NCBI GenBank assembly: GCA_014859215.1
Contig: JACUUS010000003.1
Span: 1 to 36,902 of the forward strand
Origin: Dehalococcoidia bacterium
GTDB taxonomy: Bacteria; Chloroflexota; Dehalococcoidia; SZUA-161
Direction: 5' to 3'
Length of the DNA stretch: 36,902 bases
Shown: positions 16,154-25,365 of the stretch, piece after piece
Layout of the letters: each line of letters begins with the position of its first letter
Numbering within the stretch: the first letter of the stretch is position 1
The notes under the pieces: model-generated
The model's database searches: none
The model's input: the letters and a program-made list of their open reading frames with translations, nothing else
What the model was told of the DNA's origin: nothing
Program-made: the position numbers and the translations under genes

Positions 16154-18181
16154 TTGGACGAACAGCAAGCTCGGAAACGGATTGATGAGCTGCGGGAGAA
16201 GATTCATTACCATAATTATCGTTACTATGTTCTGGACAGTCCGGAGATAAGCGATTTTGAGTATGACCAGCTTCTGGCGGAACTGAGGACTCTCGAGAGC
16301 AAATATCCGCAATTCATAACCCTTGATTCTCCGACGCAGAGAGTCGGTGCGGCGCCGCTGGAAGCGTTCGGCGCTGTCGAGCACAGGGTGCCGATGCTCA
16401 GTCTCGCCAACGCTTTTGCAGAGGAGGAGCTTCTTGCCTGGCATAAGCGAATATCAGGTTTAGTAGGGCGAAATGACTTCGAGCTAGTAGGCGAGCCGAA
16501 GATTGACGGGCTTGCAGTCGCGTTAACCTATGAGAAGAGGCGATTCCAAAAGGGCGCGACGCGGGGCGATGGCTTTCGAGGAGAGGACGTTAGCCAGAAC
16601 TTGAGGACTATTCGAAGCATACCCCTGGTGGTCTCGCATGAAGCCCCTGAAAGCTTTGAGGTCAGGGGTGAAGTGTACCTGTCCAGGGTCGGATTCAAGA
16701 AATTGAACGAGGAACGCGGCGAGGTGGGGCTGCCCCTGTTTGCGAATCCTCGCAATGCTGCGGCGGGCTCCGTGCGCCAGCTTGATTCACGCATTACCGC
16801 GAGGCGCCCGCTGGACATCTATATCTACGGTCTCGGATGGGCTGAAGGCACTGTGCCTCCAACTCAGTGGGAAGTCCTTGAATACTTGCAGAGCCTGGGG
16901 TTCAGAACAAATCCGTTAAATACGCTGCTGTCTTGCCTGGAAAAGGCAGAAGAATACTATGACCGGGTGGCTGAAGAGCGTGAGAAGCTTCCATATGAGG
17001 TTGACGGGGTCGTGCTCAAGGTAAACTCACGCGAAATGCAGGATAGGCTGGGAGTCGTCGGTCGCGAACCGAGGTGGGCTGTCGCGTACAAGTTTCCAGC
17101 CGTGCAGGCTCATACCCGGCTCCTCGATATTCAGATCAACGTCGGACGGACCGGTACGCTGAACCCGTTTGCTGTACTGGAACCCGTTACCGTCGGTGGA
17201 GTTACTGTCCAGCGAGCAGCTCTTCATAACGAGGATGACATCAAACGCAAGGATATCCGTATCGGTGATACCGTTATTGTGCAGAGAGCGGGCGACGTTA
17301 TACCTGAAGTTGTCGGACCGGTGTCCAGCCTGCGCACCGGCAAGGAGAAAGTCTATCGCATGCCCGATGTTTGCCCGTCCTGCGGGAAGCGGGTCATAAA
17401 ACTGGAGGGCGAAGCCATGACGCGATGCACCAATGTAGCCTGCCCAGCTCAGGTTTTCGAGCTTGTCAAACATTTCGTTTCCAGGGGAGCCATGGACATA
17501 GACGGGTTCGGCGAGAAGCTGGCGGCCCTTCTTCTTGAAGCCGGCGTGATAGAGGATGTCGGCGACATCTACTACCTTAAAGACCGGAGGGAACAGCTCT
17601 TGAGCCTTGAAAGAATGGCAGAAAAGAGCGTATCGAAGCTCCTTTTGTCCATCGAAAAGAGTAAGGACAGACCTCTCTCCCGAGTCATCTTCGCGTTGGG
17701 GATTCGCCATGTGGGAAGTGAGACCGCTGATATCCTGGCCCAGCATTACAGGAGTATCGATGATCTGGCGCAGGCCTCCAACGAGGACTTGATGTCTATA
17801 CCAACTATCGGCCCCAGGATAGCTGACAGTATCGTGGCGTTCTTTGACCTGGATGCTAACCGCACGGTAATTGAGAAAATGCACCGCGCGGGTGTAAAGC
17901 TTGCGCTAAAGGGGGGTAGACCACAGGTGCTGCCCTTATCCGGAGAGGAGATCGTCATTACCGGTCGGCTCGAGTCATTCTCCAGGAGCATGGCGGAAGC
18001 GAAAATCAAAGAGCTCGGCGGGTCAACGGGGAGTTCTGTTACGAAGAAGACAACCATCGTGGTAGTCGGCGCTGATCCAGGTTCCAAGCTTGAACGCGCC
18101 AGAGAGCTGGGCATCAAGCAGTTGAATGAGAGAGATTTTGTGGACATGCTTGATTCTGTAGAGCGGGGAGCCGGGCAATGA
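16154..18181 (+). CDS. ligA: NAD-dependent DNA ligase LigA
   Basis: 675 residues, normal length. Domain Ia has YHNYRYYVLDSPEISDFEYD. The adenylation domain has the nucleophile Lys116 in EPKIDGLAVALTYEK. The OB fold, the Cys4 zinc finger (CPSCG, then CTNVACP), helix-hairpin-helix repeats and a C-terminal BRCT domain (EEIVITGRLESFSRS) follow. It seals nicks using NAD+. The start is a TTG at 16154 after GGTGAGG, six bases upstream. The stop overlaps the pth start by four bases (ATGA), so the two are translationally coupled. Confidence 0.97.
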   Translation: MDEQQARKRIDELREKIHYHNYRYYVLDSPEISDFEYDQLLAELRTLESKYPQFITLDSPTQRVGAAPLEAFGAVEHRVPMLSLANAFAEEELLAWHKRISGLVGRNDFELVGEPKIDGLAVALTYEKRRFQKGATRGDGFRGEDVSQNLRTIRSIPLVVSHEAPESFEVRGEVYLSRVGFKKLNEERGEVGLPLFANPRNAAAGSVRQLDSRITARRPLDIYIYGLGWAEGTVPPTQWEVLEYLQSLGFRTNPLNTLLSCLEKAEEYYDRVAEEREKLPYEVDGVVLKVNSREMQDRLGVVGREPRWAVAYKFPAVQAHTRLLDIQINVGRTGTLNPFAVLEPVTVGGVTVQRAALHNEDDIKRKDIRIGDTVIVQRAGDVIPEVVGPVSSLRTGKEKVYRMPDVCPSCGKRVIKLEGEAMTRCTNVACPAQVFELVKHFVSRGAMDIDGFGEKLAALLLEAGVIEDVGDIYYLKDRREQLLSLERMAEKSVSKLLLSIEKSKDRPLSRVIFALGIRHVGSETADILAQHYRSIDDLAQASNEDLMSIPTIGPRIADSIVAFFDLDANRTVIEKMHRAGVKLALKGGRPQVLPLSGEEIVITGRLESFSRSMAEAKIKELGGSTGSSVTKKTTIVVVGADPGSKLERARELGIKQLNERDFVDMLDSVERGAGQ

Positions 18182-18789
18182 CGGAAAACTCCCCTACTCG
18201 AGCGGGCACATCCGTGAAACTCATTATCGGTCTCGGTAATCCTGGCAAGAGTTATGTCAACAACCGGCACAACGTCGGATTTCACTGCGTCGAGGAGTTC
18301 GGACGGCGGTACGAAATTACCATTCGGCGCCGGAAGGCCAGAAGCCGGGTAGGTGAAGGCACGGTTGACGGCATTCGCGTGGTGCTTGCGAAGCCCCAGA
18401 CTTTCATGAATTTGAGTGGTGATGCTGTCCATCTGCTCATGAGACTCTACAACGTGCGTCTTGAGGATTTGCTGGTTGTTTACGACGACCTCGATCTGCG
18501 GCTTGGCAGAATCCGCGTCAGGGAGCAGGGGAGCTCCGGCGGCCACAAGGGGATGGATTCGATAATCGGGCGGCTCGGCACCCAGCATTTTCCCAGGCTT
18601 CGCATCGGCATTTCCCGGGAGAACAGCTCCGATGAGGGAGAAGAAATGCCGGATGCTGTATCTTATGTCCTGGGCAATTTTGAGAGCGAAGAGAAAGACG
18701 CGGTCAGGGAGGCCTGCGCCATTGCAGCCGGTGCCATCTTCAGCTTTATCACTGAAGGCGCCGCGAGTGCGATGAACAAGTACAACTGA
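18178..18789 (+). CDS. pth: Peptidyl-tRNA hydrolase
   Basis: 203 residues. LIIGLGNPGKSYVNNRHNVGF contains the catalytic His31; KPQTFMNLSG, VYDDLDLRLGRIRVREQG and SGGHKGMDSIIGRLGT are all typical. About 13 residues precede the usual N-terminus, but the ATG overlapping the ligA stop is the natural coupled start. The enzyme recycles tRNA from peptidyl-tRNA dropped by ribosomes. Confidence 0.96.
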   Translation: MTENSPTRAGTSVKLIIGLGNPGKSYVNNRHNVGFHCVEEFGRRYEITIRRRKARSRVGEGTVDGIRVVLAKPQTFMNLSGDAVHLLMRLYNVRLEDLLVVYDDLDLRLGRIRVREQGSSGGHKGMDSIIGRLGTQHFPRLRIGISRENSSDEGEEMPDAVSYVLGNFESEEKDAVREACAIAAGAIFSFITEGAASAMNKYN

Positions 18790-18792
18790 GTT

Positions 18793-18821
18793 TTGGGTAC
18801 ACTCAAAGGGTTTGATATAAT
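18793..18821 (+). promoter_or_regulatory. Promoter of mfd
   Basis: TTGGGT at 18793-18798, a 17-bp spacer and perfect TATAAT at 18816-18821. The start should lie near 18828, at the base of the hairpin at 18829-18853. Confidence 0.65.
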
Positions 18822-18828
18822 GGTTTAC

Positions 18829-18853
18829 AGGGCTAGTCGTTGCGGCTAGCCCT
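18829..18853 (+). promoter_or_regulatory. 5'-terminal hairpin of the mfd mRNA
   Basis: Perfect 8-bp stem, AGGGCTAG at 18829-18836 with CTAGCCCT at 18846-18853, with a 9-nt loop. It begins at the predicted transcription start and ends one base before the GGAG used by mfd. Such a 5' stem could protect the mRNA from 5'-dependent decay or occlude the ribosome-binding site. Confidence 0.5.
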
Positions 18854-18863
18854 TGGAGCGTTT

Positions 18864-21800
18864 GTGGTGAATTTGTCCGGAGTCTTGAGTCTAACCGAGA
18901 ATATCCCTTTGTTTGCAGGGCTAGCCAGCGGCCTGGCCAGGGGTGGGGAATCAAGAGCAGGGATACCTCGCGCTCCGCGCGCATTCCTCCTGGCCGGGCT
19001 TTACAGGCAGCTTCGTCGCCCGGTGCTCGTGATTACGCCCAGAGGAGAACGGGCCAGGCAGCTTTTCGAGGAAGTCCCTGTATGGCTCGGTGACAGAGCG
19101 CCTGTATACCTGTTTCCCGAACCGGATGCCCTGCCGTACGAGCAGCTTTCGTCCGATTGTCATACTGTGCATGAGAGGGTCAGGGTGCTCGCCGGATTAT
19201 GCAGGCGGCAGGATACCCCGTTCATTGTCGCTTCCGCTTACGCGGTCGCCAGGAAGACTGTCGCGGCGGAGGCTGTGGCAGCCTCATGTCAGCGATTGAG
19301 AGTGAGATCAAGAGTCAATCTGGACCGGTTGCTATCTGCCTGGACCCGGCTTGGATACGAGGCTGAAAGCAAAGTAGACATACCGGGCACTTTCAGTCAC
19401 CGCGGAGGCATCATTGATATCTACCCGCCCGACAGCAAAATGCCCGTCAGAATCGAGCTTTCTGGCAATGAGGTGGAGAGCCTGCGTTTCTATGACCCGG
19501 TGAGTCAGCGCTCGACCTGCACCATATCCGAAATAGATATCGTCCCCGTCCGAGAATTGCTTGTCGGAGACTCCGAATTACAGGAGCGCGTCAGTGAACT
19601 GGACCTTACGAGCCTCAACGACGAGGCCGCCTCGAGATTCTCGGGGCATGCGGGCCGGGCCTGCGGTCGCTGGTTCGACAACCTGGACATATTGAGTTCT
19701 CTGGTCCATGACAGTCCTTTTCTCGATTACTTGCCGTCAAACGCGCTTCTTGTGCTGGACGAGCCGGATGCGATAGATGCTGCCATGACCGAACTTGATG
19801 CGAAAGCCAGCGAAATGCGCGATGTTCAGACGGAACGTGGAGAAATGCCGTCTGATTTCCCGGTCCCTTATTTCAAATGGCCTGAGATTCAGTCCCTCGC
19901 CAACAGGTTCGAACACAGACTTGCCCTGGAGCAATGGGGGGGCGGAGATGACGGCATGGGCGGCTTCAATTCCGTTCCGGGTTACGGCGGGCAAGTGCAA
20001 GGATTTCTCGACGAGGTAAAACTAGCCAGGAGCAGGCCGGGGCGGATTATAGTCGTCTCTCAGCAAGCGGGGCGGCTTTCCGAACTGTTTGCGGAGAATG
20101 ATACCTATGTTGCGCCTGTTAAGGATATGACGGCCCCACCCCCTGAAGGCTCCATAACCCTCGTACATGGCAGCTTGAACGATGGCTGGACCATGGATGG
20201 AGACAGCCCGCTTACGGTCATCACTGATCACGACATCTTCGGGTTTGTAAGGAAACGCAGGGCGTCGCACAAGCGTCCTATCCACCATGACGAACTGCTG
20301 GCCGAACTACGCCCGGGAGATTACGTTGTCCACGTGGATCACGGAATCGCCCGTTTCTCAGGCGTAACCAACCTGGAAGTAGATATGGCGGCGAAAGAGT
20401 ACCTCATCCTTGAGTATGCTGCAGGAGATAAGCTCTATGTCCCGAATGATCAGATTGATCGCGTCGCGAGGTACATAGGTCCTGGTGGTTATGAGCCTGC
20501 TCTAAGCCGACTGGGAACACAGGAGTGGCAGCGGGCAAAGCAGAGAGTCAAGGAAGCAGCCGTCGAGCTGGCAGGAGAGCTTCTTGCTCTCTACAGCGCC
20601 CGGCAGCTCGCGGAGGGGTTGTCTTTCCCGCCTGATACAGTCTGGCAGCAGGAGCTTGAAGCTTCATTCCCTTACCTGGAGACATCTGATCAGCTCAAGG
20701 CCGTTGAGGAAGTCAAGGAAGACATGGAGAAGGCCCAGCCCATGGACCGGCTGGTATGCGGCGATGTGGGTTATGGAAAGACTGAGGTCGCGATCCGTGC
20801 CGCCTTTAAGGCGGTTACGAACGACATGCAGGTGGCGATGCTGGTTCCAACCACAGTGCTGGCCCGACAGCACGTCACTACTTTCAGAGAGCGGATGGCG
20901 GCTTTTCCTATCAGGATCGAATCATTGAGCCGGCTTCGTTCCCCCAAAAAACAGAGGCAAACCGTGCAGGCCCTGGTAAACGGCGCTGTCGACATCTGCA
21001 TCGGCACACATCGCCTTCTCCAGAAGGACGTTTCCTTCAAGAATCTGGGACTGGTAATCATCGATGAAGAGCAAAGGTTCGGAGTCGCACACAAGGAGAG
21101 GCTGAAGCAGCTTAGAAAAGAAGTCGACGTACTAACCCTTAGCGCCACCCCTATCCCCCGCACCTTGCACATGGGATTGGTCGGCATACGGGACATGAGC
21201 TGCATGGAGACTCCACCCGAGGAACGCCTGCCCATTAAGACCTTCGTGGGCTCGCTCAACGATAGGACTGTGCGTGAGGCTATCCTTAGAGAGCTTGACC
21301 GTAACGGCCAGGTCTTCTATGTCTACAATCGAGTTCAGAAAATCGGCCGGGTGGCCCGGCACCTTCAGGAACTTGTTCCCGAAGCAAAAGTGGGGATCGG
21401 ACACGGGCAGATGCCGGAGGAGGCTCTGGAATCGGTTATGCTCGACTTCGCTGATGGAAAGATAGACATCCTCGTGTGTACAACTATTATCGAATCGGGC
21501 CTTGATCTGCCCAATGTTAATACATTGATTGTCGAAGACGCCGATCGACTTGGCCTCACCCAGCTTTACCAGCTGCGAGGCAGGGTCGGACGAGGCGCAG
21601 CCCGGGCATATGCGTACTTCTTCTATAGCGGCGGCAAGCAGCTTACTGATACCGCCCAGAAAAGACTGAGGACGATCTACGAAGCTACCGAACTCGGCGC
21701 CGGTTTCCAGATAGCGATGAAGGACCTGGAAATCCGCGGAGCGGGAAATGTACTCGGCCCGGAGCAAAGCGGGCACATGGGAGCCGTAGGATACGATCTT

Positions 21801-22373
21801 TATACCAGGCTCTTGTCCGAAGCTATATCCGAGGTGAAAGGGAGAGACCGGGAAAAAGTCCCTGAACCAGTTGCGGCCTCGGTCAACCTGCCTGTACCGG
21901 CTTACATACCTGAAGAGTATGTGAGCGATCTGAGCACACGCATGTCCCTGTACCTGAAGCTCTCCAGGGTCAGGTCCCTGGACGAGCTGTCGGACCTTGA
22001 AACTGAGTTCAGAGACCGTTTTGGCGGCATACCGCCACAGGTGGCCGATCTCTTTTTCCTTGTCCGGGCAAAGACGCGCGCAACGGTTGCCGGCATCCGT
22101 GAGGTATCCTGGGACGGGGGGCAGGTAGTACTGAAGATGGCGCCGGGAGTTGACGTCAGCAGGTCAGCCCTGCAGCAGTACTTCGCAGACAGGGTCAAGG
22201 TGGGCCCCAGACAGGTGCGGCTGTACGCCAGGCGGGCCGGCAAGGACTGGAGAAAGACGCTGGAGCGGCTGATTGAGACTATTATAAAGGCCAGGGACGG
22301 CGCTGTTCCCCTGTCGGTCGAGGCGGCTCCTGTTCGGCATGGATCGCACGGCACAGCTCCTGACCAGGTTTAG
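18864..22373 (+). CDS. mfd: Transcription-repair coupling factor Mfd
   Basis: About 1169 residues, normal for Mfd. The N-terminal UvrB-homology domains (FLLAGLYRQLRRPVLVITP, FPEPDALPYEQ, GTFSHRGGIIDIYPP) are followed by the RNA polymerase-interacting CarD-like domain (RPGDYVVHVDHGIARFSG, YAAGDKLYVPNDQIDRV). The SF2 translocase has Walker A CGDVGYGKTEVAIRAAF, DEEQ box, TLSATPIPRTLHMG and QLRGRVGRG, and a TRCF C-terminal domain completes it. Mfd removes stalled RNA polymerase and recruits UvrA. I chose GTG 18864 (or GTG 18867) after the GGAG at 18855-18858; an upstream TTG at 18840 lies inside the leader hairpin. The stop codon overlaps the stop of the convergent HAD gene. Confidence 0.95.
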   Translation: MVNLSGVLSLTENIPLFAGLASGLARGGESRAGIPRAPRAFLLAGLYRQLRRPVLVITPRGERARQLFEEVPVWLGDRAPVYLFPEPDALPYEQLSSDCHTVHERVRVLAGLCRRQDTPFIVASAYAVARKTVAAEAVAASCQRLRVRSRVNLDRLLSAWTRLGYEAESKVDIPGTFSHRGGIIDIYPPDSKMPVRIELSGNEVESLRFYDPVSQRSTCTISEIDIVPVRELLVGDSELQERVSELDLTSLNDEAASRFSGHAGRACGRWFDNLDILSSLVHDSPFLDYLPSNALLVLDEPDAIDAAMTELDAKASEMRDVQTERGEMPSDFPVPYFKWPEIQSLANRFEHRLALEQWGGGDDGMGGFNSVPGYGGQVQGFLDEVKLARSRPGRIIVVSQQAGRLSELFAENDTYVAPVKDMTAPPPEGSITLVHGSLNDGWTMDGDSPLTVITDHDIFGFVRKRRASHKRPIHHDELLAELRPGDYVVHVDHGIARFSGVTNLEVDMAAKEYLILEYAAGDKLYVPNDQIDRVARYIGPGGYEPALSRLGTQEWQRAKQRVKEAAVELAGELLALYSARQLAEGLSFPPDTVWQQELEASFPYLETSDQLKAVEEVKEDMEKAQPMDRLVCGDVGYGKTEVAIRAAFKAVTNDMQVAMLVPTTVLARQHVTTFRERMAAFPIRIESLSRLRSPKKQRQTVQALVNGAVDICIGTHRLLQKDVSFKNLGLVIIDEEQRFGVAHKERLKQLRKEVDVLTLSATPIPRTLHMGLVGIRDMSCMETPPEERLPIKTFVGSLNDRTVREAILRELDRNGQVFYVYNRVQKIGRVARHLQELVPEAKVGIGHGQMPEEALESVMLDFADGKIDILVCTTIIESGLDLPNVNTLIVEDADRLGLTQLYQLRGRVGRGAARAYAYFFYSGGKQLTDTAQKRLRTIYEATELGAGFQIAMKDLEIRGAGNVLGPEQSGHMGAVGYDLYTRLLSEAISEVKGRDREKVPEPVAASVNLPVPAYIPEEYVSDLSTRMSLYLKLSRVRSLDELSDLETEFRDRFGGIPPQVADLFFLVRAKTRATVAGIREVSWDGGQVVLKMAPGVDVSRSALQQYFADRVKVGPRQVRLYARRAGKDWRKTLERLIETIIKARDGAVPLSVEAAPVRHGSHGTAPDQV

Positions 22374-23068
22374 TCCAGATAACGCTGCACCTCGGCAAGG
22401 CTCTTTATTCGGGGACAGTCCTCTATCTGCGCCCAGAACCCATCGCGATCAAGGAGCAGAGCCTTGATCCCTACGGCCCTGGCCCCAAGGACGTCGGCAT
22501 AGTACTGGTCACCCACATGTAAGGACTCCGAACCGGCTACTCCCGCTTGCTCGAGGGCTTTGAGGAATAGAGGTGCGTGGGGCTTCTCCGCTCCGACTTC
22601 AAGCGAGGTCAATGCGAAGTCAATATAGCCTGTAAGTCCAAGTTCGCGTGTGTATTCGGCGAGGCGCCGTGTCAGGTTCGATATCAGGCCGCGCTTGATT
22701 TGCAGTCTTCTTAACTCGGTGAGGAGCGGGATAACATCTTCGAACAGGACAAGCTTCCGGTCGAGTTGCCTCACCCGCGCCAATATCCGGAAAGCGAGGT
22801 CCCTGTCCACATTTGCGCCCGCTGTTCTGAGCAGGACAGCCTCGTATTCGCCCCAGAAGAGCTGTGCCTCTTCGGGCGTGCGCTTCTGTATTGCTTGCCG
22901 GGCATTCTCCCGGCTCATGTAGTCATCAGCTACGCAATAGCCCAGGGGAATGGCTTTCTTGACCACGTGTATGCCGAACTCCAGGCATGCTTTGGCCTGA
23001 AGTTCCTCTCTGGGGGGATCAAACTTGACAAGCGTATTGTAGAAGTCAAAGAAGACAGCCCTGATCAT
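22370..23068 (-). CDS. HAD-superfamily hydrolase with DxYxT nucleophile motif
   Basis: 232 residues. Motif I is FFDFYNTL: the nucleophilic Asp is present, but the usual second Asp (D+2) is Tyr, as in L-2-haloacid dehalogenases. Motif II is SNLTRR, motif III lies near EKPHAPLF, and motif IV is HVGDQYYADVLGARAVG, which is phosphatase-like. A helical cap lies between motifs I and II (subclass IA). Function could be phosphatase or dehalogenase-like hydrolase and cannot be settled here. ATG at 23068 with only a weak GAAGAA upstream. It is convergent with mfd, with overlapping stop codons. Confidence 0.85.
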   Translation of the reverse strand: MIRAVFFDFYNTLVKFDPPREELQAKACLEFGIHVVKKAIPLGYCVADDYMSRENARQAIQKRTPEEAQLFWGEYEAVLLRTAGANVDRDLAFRILARVRQLDRKLVLFEDVIPLLTELRRLQIKRGLISNLTRRLAEYTRELGLTGYIDFALTSLEVGAEKPHAPLFLKALEQAGVAGSESLHVGDQYYADVLGARAVGIKALLLDRDGFWAQIEDCPRIKSLAEVQRYLD

Positions 23069-23144
23069 TTCTTCAGTTTTGCGGACAGAATTATGTTAGA
23101 ATACATTAGATGGAGTTTAGCATAGTTGGAGTCCTGGCCGCAAA

Positions 23145-24524
23145 ATGAGTCCAATGCGGCTGCCGAGCATGTTGAAGAAGGCTTTCGTACTCCTGGCGCT
23201 GGTCTGGCTTGCCGTAACGATGGTATTCGCAAGCCCGGGCGCAGCCTCAAATACGGTACGGATCGACATATTGCGGGTTGATGGGACTATCGTTCCGGCT
23301 GTCGCAAGCTATATCGACCGGGGTATCAGCGAGGCGGAGGCGAATGGAGCCGAACTTGTTATCATCGAGCTGAGCACACCGGGCGGTCTTCTTTCCACTA
23401 CCGAGAATATCATAGACCGGATTCTTGACGCCGAAGTCCCTGTGGTTGTGTACGTAAATCGCTGGGCAGGTTCAGCTGGAACATTTATCACTCTCGCTGC
23501 GCACGTGGCTGCCATGGCGCCGGGAAGCCGTATCGGGGCAGCAAGCCCTGTTACGATGGGCGAAGAAGAGCTCTCGGACACTATGCAGCGAAAGATCACT
23601 GAAGATACCAGGGCAAGAATAAGAGGCCTTGCGATTCTTCGTGGACGAAATGTCGCCGCAGCCGAAGCGACGGTGGTAGAGGCCCTGTCTTTCACTGACG
23701 GTGAAGCACTTGGGAAAGTGGCTTTGCCTGAGCATCAACAGGAAGTGTTGAACCTGGAGAGTCCTTATCTAGATCCCCCATTAGTAGATATGGGCGCATC
23801 CAGCATCGACGATCTTGTTTCAAGTCTGAACGGGATGACGGTGGTTGTGGCGAACCAGGAAGTCACGATCAACACTGAGGACTATACAGTCAACCCGGTT
23901 GACATGACTCTCGTGGAGCGGTTTCTCCAGGTCATCAGTGATCCAAACATCGCTTATATTCTCCTGAGCCTCGCCGTAACGGCACTGATTCTGGAGCTTA
24001 TTAACCCCGGGGCAATCCTGCCCGGAGTGGTCGGGGCAGTCAGTCTTATTCTCGCGTTCTATTCGCTGGCTGTGCTCGAAGCCTCGTGGGCCGGCATCTT
24101 TTTCATTATACTTGGGTTCATACTATTCATCGCGGAAGTATTTACGACAACCTTTGGAATACTCACCCTGGGGGGCATAGTCTCGCTTGTTATGGGAGCC
24201 CTGATTCTCTTTGGTGGAGGACCTGAAGTGTTTCAACTCCAGATAGACTGGTGGGCGATTGCTCTCGTCGTGGTATTTATAGCTGTCATCTTCATATTTG
24301 TTGTAGGCGCCATAGTGCGTTCACAACGCCGCCAGCCCGCAACTGGTAAGGAGGGATTGATAGGAAGTACCGGGACCGTTCAGACCGAGCTCAACCCCAC
24401 GGGTCTGGTGATGGTCCAGGGCGAGCGCTGGACAGCGACAGCCGAGGATGATAGAATCGAGCCGGGCTCGGAGGTTATAGTGACAGGGGTGGAAGGACTA
24501 AAGCTCCGGGTCATGAAGAAATAG
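23145..24524 (+). CDS. NfeD-like membrane serine protease (long form)
   Basis: 459 residues. A signal/anchor segment (about residues 10-30) leads into a ClpP-like domain with the Ser-Lys pair seen in archaeal 1510-N proteases: Ser110 in NRWAGSAGTFITL and Lys150 in MQRKITED. Several membrane segments follow between about residues 265 and 390, then a C-terminal NfeD OB-fold domain (GSTGTVQTELNPTGLVMV). Archaeal homologues cleave the C-terminus of a partner stomatin. The next gene, 11 bp downstream, is exactly such a partner, so the pair likely forms a membrane-quality or membrane-domain complex. Confidence 0.93.
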   Translation: MSPMRLPSMLKKAFVLLALVWLAVTMVFASPGAASNTVRIDILRVDGTIVPAVASYIDRGISEAEANGAELVIIELSTPGGLLSTTENIIDRILDAEVPVVVYVNRWAGSAGTFITLAAHVAAMAPGSRIGAASPVTMGEEELSDTMQRKITEDTRARIRGLAILRGRNVAAAEATVVEALSFTDGEALGKVALPEHQQEVLNLESPYLDPPLVDMGASSIDDLVSSLNGMTVVVANQEVTINTEDYTVNPVDMTLVERFLQVISDPNIAYILLSLAVTALILELINPGAILPGVVGAVSLILAFYSLAVLEASWAGIFFIILGFILFIAEVFTTTFGILTLGGIVSLVMGALILFGGGPEVFQLQIDWWAIALVVVFIAVIFIFVVGAIVRSQRRQPATGKEGLIGSTGTVQTELNPTGLVMVQGERWTATAEDDRIEPGSEVIVTGVEGLKLRVMKK

Positions 24525-24535
24525 AGGAGTAACTG

Positions 24536-25309
24536 ATGGAAGTTGTGGTCATAGCTGTAATTGCCTTCCTCTTCGTGGTGTTGATTGTGGGTTCGGCCGC
24601 GATCAAGATCGCGCAGGAGTATGAGCGGGGCGTGATATTCAGGCTGGGGAAGTTTACCGGTGTCCGGGGCCCCGGCCTGTTCGTTATCATTCCCTTCGTC
24701 GAACGTAGCGTGAAGGTTGATTTGCGTGTTGTAACCCTGGATATCCCTCAGCAGGAGGCGATTACCCGGGACAACGTCACCGTCAAGGTAAACGCGGTCG
24801 TCTACTTCAGGGTGGTCAAACCTGAGGATTCCGTAATCAAGGTCTTCGATCATCGGTATGCCACTTCACAGATTTCGCAGACTACTCTGCGGAGTATTAT
24901 CGGCCAGCATGACCTGGATGAGCTGCTTTCCCAGAGAGAGAAGCTCAACCAGGATCTTCAGCAGATAATCGACGAGCAGACTGATCCCTGGGGTGTGAAG
25001 GTCGGTGTGGTTGAAATCAAAGAGGTCGACCTGCCGAGTTCGATGGTACGCGCCATCGGCGCCCAGGCGGAAGCTGAACGCGAACGAAGGGCCAAAGTCA
25101 TCCATGCTGAGGGTGAATTCCAGGCTGCTCAGAAGCTGGCCGACGCCGCAGAAGTAATTGCTGAACAGCCTACAGCGATGCAACTGAGGTATCTCCAGAC
25201 GCTCACCACCATTGCAACCGAGAATACAAGCGTGGTGGTATTCCCCTTGCCGATGGACCTGATCAAGCCTCTGCTGGAGCTCGGCAAGCCCAAAGCGAGC
25301 CCCAAGTAA
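24536..25309 (+). CDS. Slipin / stomatin-like SPFH-domain protein
   Basis: 257 residues. An N-terminal membrane hairpin or anchor (about residues 2-25, VVVIAVIAFLFVVLIVGSAA) precedes the SPFH core (YERGVIFRLGKFTGVRGPGL, ITRDNVTVKVNAVVYFRV) and a coiled coil with AEAERERRAKVIHAEGE. The C-terminus carries a short hydrophobic stretch of the type cleaved by NfeD-family proteases in archaea. ATG at 24536 with GAGGAG just before it. It is co-transcribed with the NfeD gene and ends in a long hairpin shared with birA. Confidence 0.94.
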   Translation: MEVVVIAVIAFLFVVLIVGSAAIKIAQEYERGVIFRLGKFTGVRGPGLFVIIPFVERSVKVDLRVVTLDIPQQEAITRDNVTVKVNAVVYFRVVKPEDSVIKVFDHRYATSQISQTTLRSIIGQHDLDELLSQREKLNQDLQQIIDEQTDPWGVKVGVVEIKEVDLPSSMVRAIGAQAEAERERRAKVIHAEGEFQAAQKLADAAEVIAEQPTAMQLRYLQTLTTIATENTSVVVFPLPMDLIKPLLELGKPKASPK

Positions 25310-25325
25310 GAAGAGACCGCTGTTG

Positions 25326-25365
25326 TGATCTCCCGGCTCGGAAAAATCTTCCGGTCGGGAGATCA
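25326..25365. terminator. Long hairpin between slipin and birA (possible bidirectional terminator)
   Basis: Perfect 10-bp arms, TGATCTCCCG at 25326-25335 and CGGGAGATCA at 25356-25365, plus an inner CGGAA/TTCCG helix. The birA stop codon is inside the right arm. Neither side has a run of T, so it is not a classical intrinsic terminator. Confidence 0.5.

Noticed and set aside
17746..18984. Open frame of 412 codons opposite ligA, pth and mfd
   Set aside because: Antisense to three unmistakable genes; no domain or motif recognised.
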